Below are positions 32,825 to 44,440 of a DNA stretch of 64,000 nt, one piece after another; position 1 is the stretch's first letter; each line of letters begins with the position of its first letter. The notes beneath the pieces were generated by a model. It was given only the letters and a program-made list of their open reading frames with translations. It was not told where the DNA came from and searched no databases. The stretch is from Dillenia suffruticosa (lineage: Eukaryota; Streptophyta; Magnoliopsida; Dilleniales; Dilleniaceae). Where the stretch lies: positions 15,163,501 through 15,227,500 of the forward strand of contig JAVTVX010000012.1 of assembly GCA_033439265.1 (NCBI GenBank). The letters are read 5' to 3'. The translations under genes and the position numbers were made by a program.

Positions 32825-33648
32825 TAGGGCTAGGCTGGGGCGTTTTTTCACAAATTAAAGGAAGTGAGTAGGCGGGTTGCCTGGAGCACATTTTTTTTTT
32901 TTGAGAAGTCTATAATCAGCGACAGACCTAGTTTGTTGCTGATTTTTTTTTTTTAGTGACGGATTTTTTTCCGTCGTTAATATTTAGCGGGACCAATATC
33001 AGTGACGGATTTAGTGATGGAAAAAATCCGTTGTTAATACCTTTCAATGACGAAAATTTGATTTTTAGCGATGAATTTTTCTGTCGTTGAAAGTTAATTT
33101 TCTAGTAGTGTTTGCCATTGTATGTTAATACAAAGTAAGTGCCTTTATAATCATATTTATATTGAGATTTAATATTTTAATGGATTTTATTATATCCCAT
33201 CTCCTCCCCCCTCCTCACCCCCCAAAAAGAAACAGGCCTTCTATACTTTTCTTGTTTCATTATAATGGGATAATGGTATTGGAGTACTTGAACTTTTACA
33301 GGATATTCCATAATTGCTTGGACTTTGAGTTCTTCAATCAAATATATTAATTTTTATTTTCATGAAATTAAGGTTTATGTTGTACTTTTTTGCAATCATT
33401 TTTTTTAATTTGGATTTAGTGCAATGAAATTGTCAACGTGGAATTAATGACCGATAAGTGTGTACACGTGGCATCATTGTTGAAAAAATATCATTAACAG
33501 AACTAATATTTATTGTTTTTGTTGTTCTTATTACTTTTGGTATTTAGTATTTTCAACCAAAAAATTACTATTAATATACTTTGTTACTGACATATGTCGA
33601 ATAAATAGTAAAGTCGATATTATCAATAGTACACTAGGGACACTAGGG

Positions 33649-34629
33649 ACACTAGAGATAATCCGTTGGTGTTCTGAAAGGAAATAAGACATTTAGTCAC
33701 TCCCTTGGCTCGACTCTCTGTCCCTCCCTCTCTCTGTCTCTCTCTTCGTTGAGGCTTCTGTTCTTGGAGGGTTATGCTTGTTCACGGCTATCGTGAAAGG
33801 GGAAATCAATGAAGGCCATTGCCAATAGGAGGAAGGACATATGTATTCAATAGATTAGGGTTTCTCTCTCTCTCTTGAGGTTCGTCTCTATCTCTCTTCC
33901 TGACTCTTCTCTCTTTCTCACATTAAGCCAACTAATTAAGCCATTGGTGTAACCCTAAATTTTAGACATTATAGATTTTTTAGATCATTGGAGTTCATTT
34001 ATTTAGGTTCGCATCACAAAATTTTAAACATAACCCTAAATTTTAAGGTTGGGAATGGCGATCTTCTGAAACCTTTATGGTCTTGTGAATGATATTTCAA
34101 AGAATAATTGATACGTTTTCACATGACATGGTCTTCAATAATGGGTTAGCTAGTTTTTTTTGCAAAGGGAAATGGTGAAGCTTTAAAATAAAAAAAGAGA
34201 AAAATGGGTAATACTTTTGTATCGTATCCCTACTATGTTGGTCTACTGTGCTAAATTTTGTTTTCTCAAGGCTTTTGTTGCTCAGTGCTATGTAGTAGTC
34301 AGACACTTCTTTCCCTCCTATGTAATGCTGTAACTTCCTAGCAGGCAATGGTAAAGGAAAAAGGGCTTAAACCCTAGTATAGATGCCTCTGTTTCTCCCT
34401 TGCTTTCTTTGTGCCCAAATTTTAGAGTCCAATTAGGGTTTTGAGAAATGTTTCAACTCGATCAACCCATTTTCCATTTGTTCTACGGAAAACCCATATT
34501 TTTGGAATATCAGCGAAAGGAAGACGAAGAAACTCAGGTAATTGACACAAAGATTTATCGATTTCATTGATCTATTTTGTGAATTGGTGGAATTTGTTGA
34601 TTTGCATTGAATCTTGGGAAGCCAACTTT
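33649..34629. other. Unassigned DNA with transcript-leader-like CT tracts
   Basis: Pyrimidine-rich tracts (33713-33750, 33863-33915), AGGGTTT motifs, and at 34537 a donor-like CAG/GTAATT after a purine-rich stretch give it the look of a plant gene's 5' leader and first-intron start. No downstream coding exon was found before the copia fragment at 34630, and I do not call a gene. Confidence 0.3.
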
Positions 34630-35161
34630 AACAAATGTGTAATCAAAATTTTCCATTGAATCATCCTCAGAAATATTGCACATTGCTCGAAACCAAATAT
34701 GAAAATTTCATTAGATGCACTAAGTTACCCATAAGGAAGTTGCATATATACTTCTTCTTCCAAATCTTCTTGAGGGAATATATTTGCTACATCTATGTGG
34801 AACATATTTCAATTATAGTTTGCTACAAGGGATAATAGCACTCAAACGGTATTCATCTTTGCAACTGGTGCAATTGTCTCCTTGTAATCCACCCCATAAG
34901 TTTGAGTATATCCCTTGTCACTAGCCTTGATTTGAATATTTCAATGGAATCATCACTCTTATACTTGATTTTGAACTCCCGTTTGCAGCCTATGGCCTTC
35001 TTTCCTTTTGGTAGTGATGTGATCTCCCAAATGCCATTCTTAGTTAGAGCTTCTAGTTTCTTATCCATTGCTTCCTTCCATCTTGTATCCTTGATGGCTT
35101 CTTCAAACGTCTTTGGTTCTAATTCCTTATCTATGCCACTCAAGAATGTTTGGTGACCCAA
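34630..35161 (-). pseudogene. Copia-E reverse transcriptase remnant (N-terminal part)
   Basis: Minus-strand text begins with the copia RT entry 'EPKTFEEAIKDTRWKEAMDK', 'LEALTKNGIWEITSLPKGKK', then 'IGCKREFKIKYKSDDSIE'. Continuing leftward, 'DLEEEVYMQLPYG' is readable near 34735. It ends before the catalytic Y-x-D-D region. Broken. Confidence 0.85.
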
Positions 35162-35204
35162 AGAGATATGTGAGATAGTATAATAATTGGAAATAGGAAT
35201 GAAA

Positions 35205-35552
35205 TTACCTTAGAGTTGTAATAAACTCTTCGGTTAACCCATTTTGATAGAGGAAACCTAAATCTGGTTGATCTTCTAAGTTGATGAGGGGGCTTATCTT
35301 ACTCTTCTGAACTTGGTGCGGAATTCTTTGATCTCCCCCTAAATCAAGTGGTGAGCCTTCATCCATATGGCTTGATCCTTCTTCCTCATTTTGAGAACTT
35401 CCTTCGGCTACTTGAGGATAGATTGAATTCTCAGCCTCTTGAGCAACATAAGGAGTCACTAAAAAATCCCAAGTGGTTGGTAGACTATCATCCTTTGGAG
35501 TTTCTTGTTGCTCTTTTTCTATAGAAAAGAGTTCTTCCTCTATAAATATCAC
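35205..35552 (-). pseudogene. Copia-E integrase-RT linker remnant
   Basis: An acidic, Ser/Glu-rich open stretch of 115 residues ('QNEEEGSSHMDEGSPLDLGG'). It occupies the position of the low-complexity linker that joins integrase and reverse transcriptase in copia polyproteins. Confidence 0.7.
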
Positions 35553-36800
35553 ATCTTTAGATATGTATGTTTTGTTAGAAATTGTATCATAATTTCTATA
35601 TACTTTTTCAAATTAGGCATATCCATGGAATAAACACCTTTGCCCTTTATGTTCTAATTTATTGCTAAAGTGTGTTGGAATATGAATATAACATACATGC
35701 CCAAAGATTCTAAGGTGAGAGATATTTGGTTTTCTTTCTAATGAGATCTCTAAAGGTGATTGCCCTTTTAGAACTTTAGAGGGCATAAGGTTGATAAGAT
35801 GTACTGCGGTTTTGACTGCATCACACCAAAATTTCTTTGGCATAATTGTATAAAATATCATGGCTCTAGTGGTCTTAATATGTGCCTATTTTTCCTTTCA
35901 ACTACCCTATTTTGTTGAGTTATGTAAACATATGACATTTGATGAATAATTCCATTGTCTCTTTAAAAGTTTTCAAAGATGTGACTTGTATATTCACCCC
36001 CATGATTTATTCTTAGGACTTTGATACTTGCATTGTATAGTTTGGTTATATATTTCATGTAACTCTCGAAAGTATCAAGGGCTTGATCTTTGGCATATAA
36101 AAGGTAATCCAATTATACCTAATTTTGTGATCAATGAATGTAACGAAATATTTGTAATCTAAGTGTTAAATAATGGGAGAAGTCCAAACATCTGAATAAA
36201 TCAAATCAAAAACATTTTTATAGATAGTTTTAGAAATGAGATACATTGTTTGGGTTTCTTTTATCAAAAATACAATTTTTACAATATCTACTATCATGAT
36301 TTGAAGTTAGGAATAAATGTTTTAAAGCTCGATTACTAAGATGGCCCAAACACCCATGTCAAAGAGATGAATCTTCCTTGATATGACTACAAGTGCATGT
36401 TATTCTTGATCCAAAAAATAGAGACCTCCTTTTTTAGAACCATTGCTAATCAATTGATTCAACTTGAGATTCTGAAAAGAGACTGAGTTTAGGTAAAAAC
36501 CAACTCTACACTCTTGATTCTTAGTGATTTTGCTTATGGACAATAGATTTGAAATAAGTTTGGGATATATAAAGTATTTGTAGTTTTTTCAAACATATCA
36601 ATTTCCCCGACTTGGTTTACTTTCAAATTTACCCATTAACAACTCAAACTATCTTAATTTTTGTTTTATCTCTTACCATATGATAGTCGGTACCCAAATC
36701 AATGAGAAAATTTTTAGAATGTAAATTAGTGAAGAGCTTTCAAATTGTACCTTCAAGTGGAGAGATTTATTGGAGCCTCTTTGTAACATTCTCAAGAGTT
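35553..36800 (-). pseudogene. Copia-E protease and integrase remnant
   Basis: The clearest part is 35613-35861, where the translation gives 'FWCDAVKTAVHLINLMPSKV', 'GQSPLEISLERKPNISHLRI' and 'FGHVCYIHIP', the conserved C-terminal part of the copia integrase core. The region further right holds weaker, broken core text ('KFLIDLGTDYHMV'-like protease entry near 36690). Confidence 0.78.
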
Positions 36801-36837
36801 GCTTTGAGGGCTGCAAAGTAGGGTTGTGAGTTGTTGC

Positions 36838-37065
36838 TTATTGGGCAATAGCTTGAGCTCCAAAGTTCGAGACTCCTTGTTGGTCCTTTAGCTTGAATCC
36901 CTTTGGTTTTAGATGAGGATGCAAGAACCAACACTTATCCTTTGTATGCCCTTTTCTTGCAATGAGAGCATACATCTTTCTTGATTTGAATCTTGGCAGC
37001 CGTGTGGTCTTCTTAGGAGGCCATGAATCCATGAGTTTCCAATTTGAATTTGGAGCTTTTCTCAA
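36838..37065 (-). pseudogene. Copia-E gag C-terminus with zinc knuckle
   Basis: 'KGHTKDKCWFLHPHLKPKG' is the second half of a CCHC knuckle followed by the W-x-L-H-P tail typical of this group of plant copia gag proteins. It binds element RNA in intact relatives. Confidence 0.8.
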
Positions 37066-37129
37066 TCCTCATGTTCACTTCAGCTCTTTGCACCATATTT
37101 TGTATTTCTCCGAATGTAAGAAACTCTAT

Positions 37130-37618
37130 TCAAAGGATCTCTTGTCGGAAATGGGCAAAGGAATCATCCAGCCCCATTAGAAGTGCAAATGTTTTGTTCT
37201 CCTCTCTCCTTTTTTGAATGATTCTAAAATCGATAAAATCTGATCGAAGAATCATTAGCTTATTCCATAAATCAGTGAGCTCTCCAAAGTATCGTGGGAT
37301 AAACTTTTCTTCCTTCTTGAAGTTTGCAATTTGCTTCTTCAATTTGAAAATTCTCCCTAGATTGGACTCTTGGCTATATAAGGAGAACATTGTGTCCAAC
37401 ACCATTTTGGCATTAAGAGAACAAGTTACCATGGTTTTGTGAGTTACATTTAAGGAGTTCAGCAAGATGATAAAGACGTGATCATCTCTCTTCTTCCATT
37501 CCCTATATGATGTATTGCTTTTAGCAAGAGGATCATCAAGAATGTGTCCCTTCAAGTTTTGAAAATTGAGTGCTCTCTTCATAATGGTCACCCATTGGTA
37601 GTAGTTTTCTCCTTTCAA
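37130..37618 (-). pseudogene. Copia-E gag N-terminal region
   Basis: A 162-residue open stretch with the gag signature of Ty1/copia: 'GENYYQWVTIMKRAL' at the start, 'VLDTMFSLYSQESNLGRIFK' and 'LKKQIANFKKEEKFIPRYFG' in the middle, and 'LLMGLDDSFAHFRQEIL' at the end. It lies just downstream of the primer site on the minus strand. Confidence 0.86.
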
Positions 37619-37703
37619 TTGATAGAGGATATATTTTGAATTTGGGTAAGGTTTGTAGAAGGAAGAGAGTCATCCAACCTTGAAGAGGATGGAATCGTTT
37701 GCT

Positions 37704-37715
37704 GATCTGATATCA
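37704..37715 (-). other. Degenerate primer-binding site of Copia-E
   Basis: The minus strand reads TGATATCAGATC, differing from the Met-tRNA site TGGTATCAGAGC at two positions. It abuts the LTR. Confidence 0.78.
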
Positions 37716-38182
37716 TGTTGAAACTATGATACGAGTAGAAAGCAAAGTAACATAAAACTAATGAGACTTTTATTGAATTTCAAAGAAAGAATAGATTGAA
37801 TTTTTTAGCAATTTGTTCATGCCTTTGGAGGACACCAAGAGCCTCTATTTATAGAGCAACCAAGACTTAATGGGGAGTGGGAGAGATCCCTCTCCAATGG
37901 CAAAAAATTTGACCGTTGGAGAGGATTGCCAATGGCTAGATTAACTAGCCATTGGCATCCCAAATGGCTAGTTCTAAGCTAGCCATTTGGGGTCCTCTTT
38001 GGACCCTTCTTCTTGGGCCAATTAGGGCCAAGGAGGGGCTGTTTTAGGGTAGCCCACTAGGATAAGAAAGGTTTAAATAGGTTTGAAAAATGGGCCTAAA
38101 AATTCATACCATTTTGGGAGTCCCTAAGAGAAGAAGAGAGAAGAAGGCCTAGGTTAATGATAAGAAGTGCTTATTTTCAACA
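37716..38182 (-). repeat. Copia-E 5' LTR
   Basis: 467 bp with exact inverted termini TGTTGAAA and TTTCAACA. Contains a TATTTATAG box-like motif near 37854. AAACT at 38183-38187 would be one half of the target duplication; the other half is lost. Confidence 0.85.
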
Positions 38183-39180
38183 AAACTCTGTGGAATATAA
38201 AGTTTTTCCTAAAACTCCACACACAAAATTAATCATCCATCAATCTCACAACCTTATGTAGATTTTATTGTATTGGACTAACCTATTACAATTACATTCA
38301 TCATTTATACATTCAATTTCAAATCATCAAAACATAGGGTTCAAACGTTTTGAAATATTAAGATCAATAATAAAATTTTATCAAACAGTAATCATGCTAA
38401 TAAGTCTTAAAGATAAGAAATAATCTCAAACTATATTATTAATCAAAAAATTGAATCCATCGAGTCCTATAGACAAAAAAAAATAACAAAATATACTAAA
38501 AAATCAAGAAAATAAAACCTTAAAATTTGGATGGAGAGAATGTGGTTGGGGATGCCTCCTAACTTAAAACCTAGATCAACAAGAATTCGTGAGTTTCTAA
38601 GAAATTTGGTATTGTTGTTTGATTTGGAGAATTGTTTTTGTTGTGATAAGTATTAATTTTTTTTCCTTCAAGATTTGAAAATTTCTTCCTCATTCTTGAA
38701 TCTAAAAACTTCTAAAGTTTAAGTAACTTTTGCCCTTAAATCTCGTATTAGATAAACTGAAGTAGTTGCCTTCTTTAATAAAGACTTGTCTTTCTTGAAT
38801 TTCAGCATTGCAATAATTTTTTCCAATTTTCGAATATGTTCTAGCCTGAATCAATTTTTGGACTCTTCACAAGATTTGTAGGTCTTAAAATCTAGTTTTC
38901 AACCAAAAAAGAATCATCTCAATCAGATATTGGAGCTGAATGTTATGTCCTAAATACTTACAACTGTCTATCTAGTCCATTTTTTTTTAAATAATCCCAG
39001 AATCGCCTAAATCAAAACTCACAAATCTAATAAGTACAATATCACGAAATAAAATTTAAAATAGTCCTAAAAATTAAAAATAAAGGTTAAAATAAAATAA
39101 TTTAAGTGTATAAAAATTATTGTAATTAAATATCGATTACATGCGATTATTTGTTTGTCCTCAAACAAGAACAATAACAA
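38183..39180 (-). repeat. Possible Ty3/gypsy (Athila/Tat-type) LTR-derived stretch
   Basis: GGATGCCTCCTAA near 38550 and TTTGTCCTCAAACAAG near 39150 (minus strand CTTGTTTGAGGACAAA) resemble text common at the 3' ends and LTRs of Athila/Tat elements. No LTR partner or gene is present, so this is only a suggestion. Confidence 0.3.
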
Positions 39181-41024
39181 AAACAATTTTCTACCATAAC
39201 CAATTCAGTTTTTCTAATTTCCTAGCCATGTGTATGACAAGTTCAAAGCAGAATTACAATTAAGATAAACAATATTTCGTAATATTTAGTGCTAGAAAAA
39301 CTATTGTATCTCCTATAGTCTTCTCAAAATCAAGAACAACGTAACATTCAAATACCCTCATATTTGGTTCACTCAATGCAAAGAGAGATATGATAAAAGA
39401 AATTTGACTATTCTATTTACTCAATCTTATGTAAGGGTATATGTATCATTTAAATCAATACAATGATATGGTATTACCGTAGGCTTACTAATATATCCAA
39501 TTTCCACCACTTAAATATATGAAATCCATATACCAATAAAAAAATCTTTTATTTAGTTGTTACAGGGTTAGTATTAAGAGTATATAAATAAACTCAAATG
39601 TTAGGTTAAAAATTCACTAAAAATACTCTAATATCAAGATATGATATTATTTATATCAAAACAAAGAAAATAGCACTCTAATCCCAAAACATGTAATAGC
39701 ACCCAACTCCTAATATGTAATGAAATTCCACTATAAGAGTGAACAATATCTAAGATTAAAAAATGCCTTTTTTCTTTTTCAATTTTTTTATGTTTTTGAA
39801 CCAGCACTATTTTTTTTGAATTTGGATGTTTTTTTTCACTTTTTTTTTGTAACTCAACATGTAATTGCTAAAAATATATATAAAACTCCAATATATAAAA
39901 AAAATAAAACCCAAAAACATAATATCATGCTATCAATTATAAGTATATTAGTGAATTTAAGTTCAAAATATGAAGTTGGAAAAAATAGGTCTTGGGTAAA
40001 TTATGTGGATAATTTAAAAAAAAAATGTCTAAACTCAAATAGGTTAACTAAGGGATATAAAATATTAGGCATGATATTTTTCAAAAGCCAAAAGTGTATA
40101 AACCTAAACATCTTAATCATTTTGGTGTATGAAATAAAAAAAAAATATTGTCTCAAAATGCAAAACAGAATAAATTCTAGAATGAACAAACTATGTGTAA
40201 TATACACTCAACAAGAAAAATGAAACACAAAAAATTACTCTTTAATACTCAAATCCTTGGATAAATTTTTATATCGAATATTGTATATTTATCTTTCAAA
40301 CCAACTATAAAAAAATAAATAACTAATCATATACCAAATAATTACTAATACAAATTATTTTTCTTTCAAACTAATTCAAATCAAATAACACATACGAACT
40401 AGAAAATTTGAGAAATTTTTTTTGGTACAGAAAAAATTTCAGCAAAAAGCTAAATTTCTTTTCAAAATTTTTGAGTTGTTTTTTTTAATCAAAATGTGCA
40501 AAATTAAAATCTAAATCTAAATCTAAATTCAGCAAAGAAAAAAATCAGTCTATGTTCCACCCACACTTAAAAAAAAACATTATTCATAATGTGCAAAATG
40601 CAATACTATAAGAGGAGAACAAAATACTCCCCCAAATAAAATCGATAAATCTGTGGCTTCCTCTTCAGTAGCAACTTCTCTTCCTTTTGTCCTCATAGAT
40701 CTTCACACTATGTATGTTCATTGCATCATACCATACTTTTGTCCCTTTCTTATCAATGTGTATTTTCATATGCCTCATTTTGCCCCTTTAACTGCAACTT
40801 CCTTTCCTTTCTTGCGTCAATGCTCTTTTTTTGTTGAAATTCACCTAAATTCACAAACAAAATAGCATATGCGTCAACTTATTTATTGTCTAGGAATTCA
40901 TGATTCATATGCAATGAATTAATAATATAATTTTCAAGCGAATCACAAGAATAAAAGACATTAAGCTCATGATCATGTTAAGTAATTTTCTCAATGCAAT
41001 CCACTCTTGATTTGAGCTCGCAGC
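39181..41024. other. Unassigned AT-rich DNA
   Basis: Very AT-rich. A 167-residue open frame at 39720-40223 is rich in Lys, Asn, Phe and Ile and reads as AT-driven chance. A slightly less AT-rich patch at 40650-40860 shows no recognisable product. Confidence 0.4.
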
Positions 41025-42602
41025 AGTGATGTTTGCACTAAAAATATGGAGACACTATTTGTATGATGAGATTTGTAGGATCTATATGGACCACAAAAGG
41101 CTAAAGTATCTGCTACGCAGAAGGAATTGAATCTATGGTAGAGGAGATGGTTAGAGTTGATAAAAAATTATGACTTGGTTATTGACTACCATCTTGGGAA
41201 GGCCAATGTAGTGGCGGATACCGTAAGTTGGAAGTCCTCTTTGGGACCAATATCCTATGGAGTGGCACATCTATCATGTTTAGTTTGGATCCAAGCTCTT
41301 GGGATTAGCTTGGCAAATGATAACCAGGGTGCTTTATTGGCTAAATTTGAAGCAAGGCCAATGTTGGGGGACCACATTTGGGAGCTTCAAGCAAATGATG
41401 ATGAGTTGAAGGCGATTGTGGAGAAGGTCCAAAAAAGGGAAGGAGGTGAGTTTCAAATCCGAGAAGATGGAATGTTTGTGCTCGGCAACCAGATATGTGT
41501 TTTGAAAGATGATGACCTTTGAAAGGCTATCCTTGAGCAAGCTCACTCTTTGGTATATACTATGCATTCAGGAAGTACGAAAATGTACCAAACTATCAAA
41601 AAAGTATATTAGTGGTTGGTATAAAAAGAGAAATTGCTGAGATTTTTGCTAGATGCTTGATATGTCAACAAGTAAAAACAGAATATCAAAGGCCTGCTGG
41701 TGACTTCAACCTCTACCCATACCAGAGTGGAAATGGGAACACATTATCATGAATTTTGTAGTTAGTTTACCACGTGCTCTAGCTAGAGATGATGCAATTA
41801 GGGTAATGTGGATCGTCTCATTTCTTATCCATTTCGAACTCCTATCCTTTAGAAGGGCCAACAAAGCATTATATCCATGAGGTAGTCAAACTCCATGGCA
41901 TTCTAGTGTCAATTATTAAAAATCATGATCTTCGGTTCACCTCGTGGTTTTGGCCATAACTACATGTGGCAATGGGTATTAAACTGAGATTTAGCAAGGT
42001 CTTCCATCCAAAAATAGATGGTCAGTCCAAACAGACCATCCAGACTTTGGAGGACATGATTAGAGCATGTGTATTGGATTTCCATGGTAGTTGGGACGAA
42101 CATCCATTAATCAAATTCACCTACAACAATAGTTACCAAATTAGCATAGGGATTCCTCCAATGAAGCTTTGTATGGATGAACATGTAGAACCCCCATGTG
42201 TTCAGATGCAGTAGGTGAAAGGAAGATTGGAAGTATAAATTTAATAGAAATCACAGTTGAAAAGGTCAAATTAATACAAGCAAGAGTGAATACAACTCAA
42301 GATAGACAAAAAAGGTATGTCAATAAAAGGAGGAGACCACTCGAGTTTGAAGTAAATGAATTGGTGTTCTTGAAAGTCTCACTTTGGAAGGGCATGATCC
42401 TTTTCCGAAAGAGGGGAAAATTGAATCCCTGCTACATAGGACCATTTAGAAGTATGCACCCAATAAATCTCATGTCCTAGAGACACTCCTAGTGAGTTGA
42501 ATGAAATTTGAACTTTAAAGTCCAACCCATTGCCATTCCAGATAGGCAAGTAAAAGGGTTGAGTAACAAACAAATTTCGATAGTTAAGAACAACAAATAA
42601 GT
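41025..42602 (+). mobile_element. Gypsy-F: Ty3/gypsy RNase H to integrase fragment
   Basis: A plus-strand fragment without LTRs. RNase H end: 'LIKNYDLVIDYHLGKANVVA' at about 41157. Integrase N-terminal finger near 41540-41670 ('HSGSTKMYQTIKKVY', 'DA-YVNK'). Core pieces at 41960-42200 ('KVFHPKIDGQSKQTIQTLED', 'YNNSYQISIG'). C-terminal region at 42196-42470 ('LEFEVNELVFLKVSLWKGM'). 'DRQVKGLSNKQI' near 42540 marks the chromodomain lead-in. Truncated on both sides and broken throughout. Family related to, but distinct from, Gypsy-1 and Gypsy-D. Confidence 0.85.
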
Positions 42603-43380
42603 CGATGTGTTTGTGTAAATGTCATGAATTGGTCGACACAATACTTGCAATTGGTGGACCTGCTATGCAGGCCGATATATTTACTAACCAGGTGGACATG
42701 AACTGCAGAGTTTTGAATTTTCTAACTATTATTTTTATTTACTTGAACTATTTTTCTTACAACCAATTATCATCAAAACTGTACTATGTCAACAATCAGA
42801 ATAATACAAACTTGATTAATGATTCAAATTATACTGTTAAAGTGTTTGTCCATAAATACTTACCCTTCAACCTTACTCAGGTTGATTTTTTCTTTCTCTA
42901 AACTCAAGACCATGAGTTTTTCTCCGGTTTTCAAAAATTTTGAATAGAGAAAGGTGAATGGTACAGATAATGAAGCTTTAATTCTTAGATGTGATTATCT
43001 ACAAACTCACGATAGATTTACACTTAGGGAGGTATATTGAAATGAAAATATAGTATGATTCTTTGAAAAAAAAAAACGAGTATTGATAATGTAGTAAATT
43101 CTCATCTTTCAACATTAATGAATGAACAGAAGAGTGTCATTATGGGATAGGTTGAAGCCGAACATTGGTAATTAATGTAGTTTATCGGCTCTATTAAATG
43201 TTGTCAACTGTTTCTCAAATTCTGCAAATAACATCCTCTTTTCTGTATCTTCATTCCTTGGCCAATGAAGTGATTTGCTTTTGCTTTTATAACACATCAA
43301 CATTAGTCCTCACAAACAACTTATTAATTACACAAAGATACATTACCATTGTGTATGAAAATTTTAAGTTTCTGTATTTG
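42603..43380. other. Unassigned DNA
   Basis: AT-rich with no recognisable gene. Lies between Gypsy-F and the GTCGAC-motif array and may belong to either element. Confidence 0.35.
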
Positions 43381-44440
43381 AATTTTGTTTCTCACAAGTT
43401 GACATGGTGTTAGTTAATAGTCGACTTTGTTTTGAATTTTATCAGTTGTATGCATGAAATGTCAACTTGTGAAGTAATGGTGTCGACTTATTTTTAAGGA
43501 AGATCTACCTATTTCAAAGCTCATGCAGACTTATTTAACTTTCAGGTCGACTTGACAACTGTTTATCTTTTAGCAATGATAGCTAGGGTTGACAAATATA
43601 TTTTCTAAGTTGACATTCAATTTATTCAGAAGGTTTGCATTGAATCTCATCTTTTGTTACATCGACCTATGTATCTGTTGAGTCGACATCGTGATCCCAA
43701 GTCAACCTTACTTGTTGGTCGACCAATTTTAGTGGCTTAGTCGAGCAATTTAGGGATTCATTCGACTTATACATATAAATAGGTCAAAATTCCTTGGTTG
43801 TTTATTTGTGAAGGTCTGCTCATTCAAGGTAAAGTCGACTTAATCATGGTTTTGGGATGACATACTAAATTATTGGGTCGACAGCTTCTTATTCTTCTAC
43901 TTAAATTGGTGTATGTAAGTCGACAAATCACAACTGCAAGTCAACTTGTGTGATTTACAGAATGGTTTTTAAGTGTTTAAGCATCCCTATAAGTCTACAT
44001 ATGGGGAAAACAAGTTGACCATTCTTCTTTTGGCTTAAGAATCAAGTCAACTAAGTAGAACATGAGTCGATCAGGAGTCTAAATAAGTTGACATCTCTAC
44101 TTTAATAGGTCGACTTTTTCTTCAGTTATTGTGTAGGTTGACTTTTTATGTGTATAGGTCGAAATGATCTTCTTCAGGTCATAGACTAAAGGCATATAGG
44201 TCAACATGAGCTTTAATCAATCGACAAGTTACCTCAATTGGTCGACTTGTATTCTCTAATAGGTTTTCATGTATAGTTTTAAAGTTTAAGTTCATTATGC
44301 TCAAATCGACACACTTTTAGGCTAGGTCAACTTGTCTTTTGACTTAGAATGCTTATATGTTTGAAGATTCTACAGACTATATTTATTTGAGCTCAACTTT
44401 GTTGATCATCATCAAACCCAAATTTTGTCAATGTAAATAC
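43381..44440 (-). repeat. GTCGAC-motif array, possible copia (SIRE/Angela-type) LTR
   Basis: Some fifteen copies of GTCGAC or one-base variants, mostly inside AGTCGACTT or GGTCGACTTG, are spread at irregular 20-120-bp spacing, interleaved with AAGTTGAC and AAGTCAACTT variants. The right end holds GATCATCATCAAACCCAAAT, whose complement resembles the start of some SIRE/Angela LTRs. Neither LTR termini nor a partner were found, so element identity is inference. The motif array itself is directly visible. Confidence 0.55.

Larger units (their letters stand above)
30887..33110. mobile_element. CACTA-2: non-autonomous CACTA transposon
   Basis: The right end reads TTAATTTTCTAGTAGTG and the left end reads CGTTATTAGAAAATGAAC, a decayed inverted counterpart. 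The similarity extends about 30 bp into AACTTTCAACGAC. A 3-bp duplication TTT flanks it, and the paralogue at 29768 confirms an empty site. Subterminal arrays of ACGGATTACCAACGG-like and TTTTCCGTCG-like motifs fill both arms. The core retains a segment related to CACTA-1 (GGAGGCATTTTTC). No transposase is encoded. A further element (31620-32824) sits in the middle. Confidence 0.85.
30623..33648. repeat. Direct duplication, copy 2 (with CACTA-2 inside)
   Basis: Second copy of the 29519-30300 segment, enlarged by the CACTA-2 transposon at 30887-33110. Without the insert it is about 800 bp. The copies differ by scattered substitutions and small gaps, so the duplication is not recent. Confidence 0.88.
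34630..38182 (-). mobile_element. Copia-E: Ty1/copia fragment with 5' LTR, minus strand
   Basis: Reading leftwards from 38182: a 467-bp LTR (37716-38182), a degenerate Met-tRNA primer site, gag, a zinc knuckle, protease/integrase remnants and the first part of reverse transcriptase, ending near 34630. RNase H and the 3' LTR are not present, so it is a truncated fossil. Long stretches of gag remain open, but overall it has many breaks. Unrelated to the Copia-A/B family by LTR sequence. Confidence 0.86.

Noticed and set aside
26220-34629. Host protein-coding gene with introns
   Set aside because: Only isolated small frames and leader-like tracts were seen. No chain of exons with a recognisable product could be supported.
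39720-40223. 167-residue open frame
   Set aside because: Lys/Asn/Phe/Ile-rich translation of AT-rich DNA with no motif and no support.
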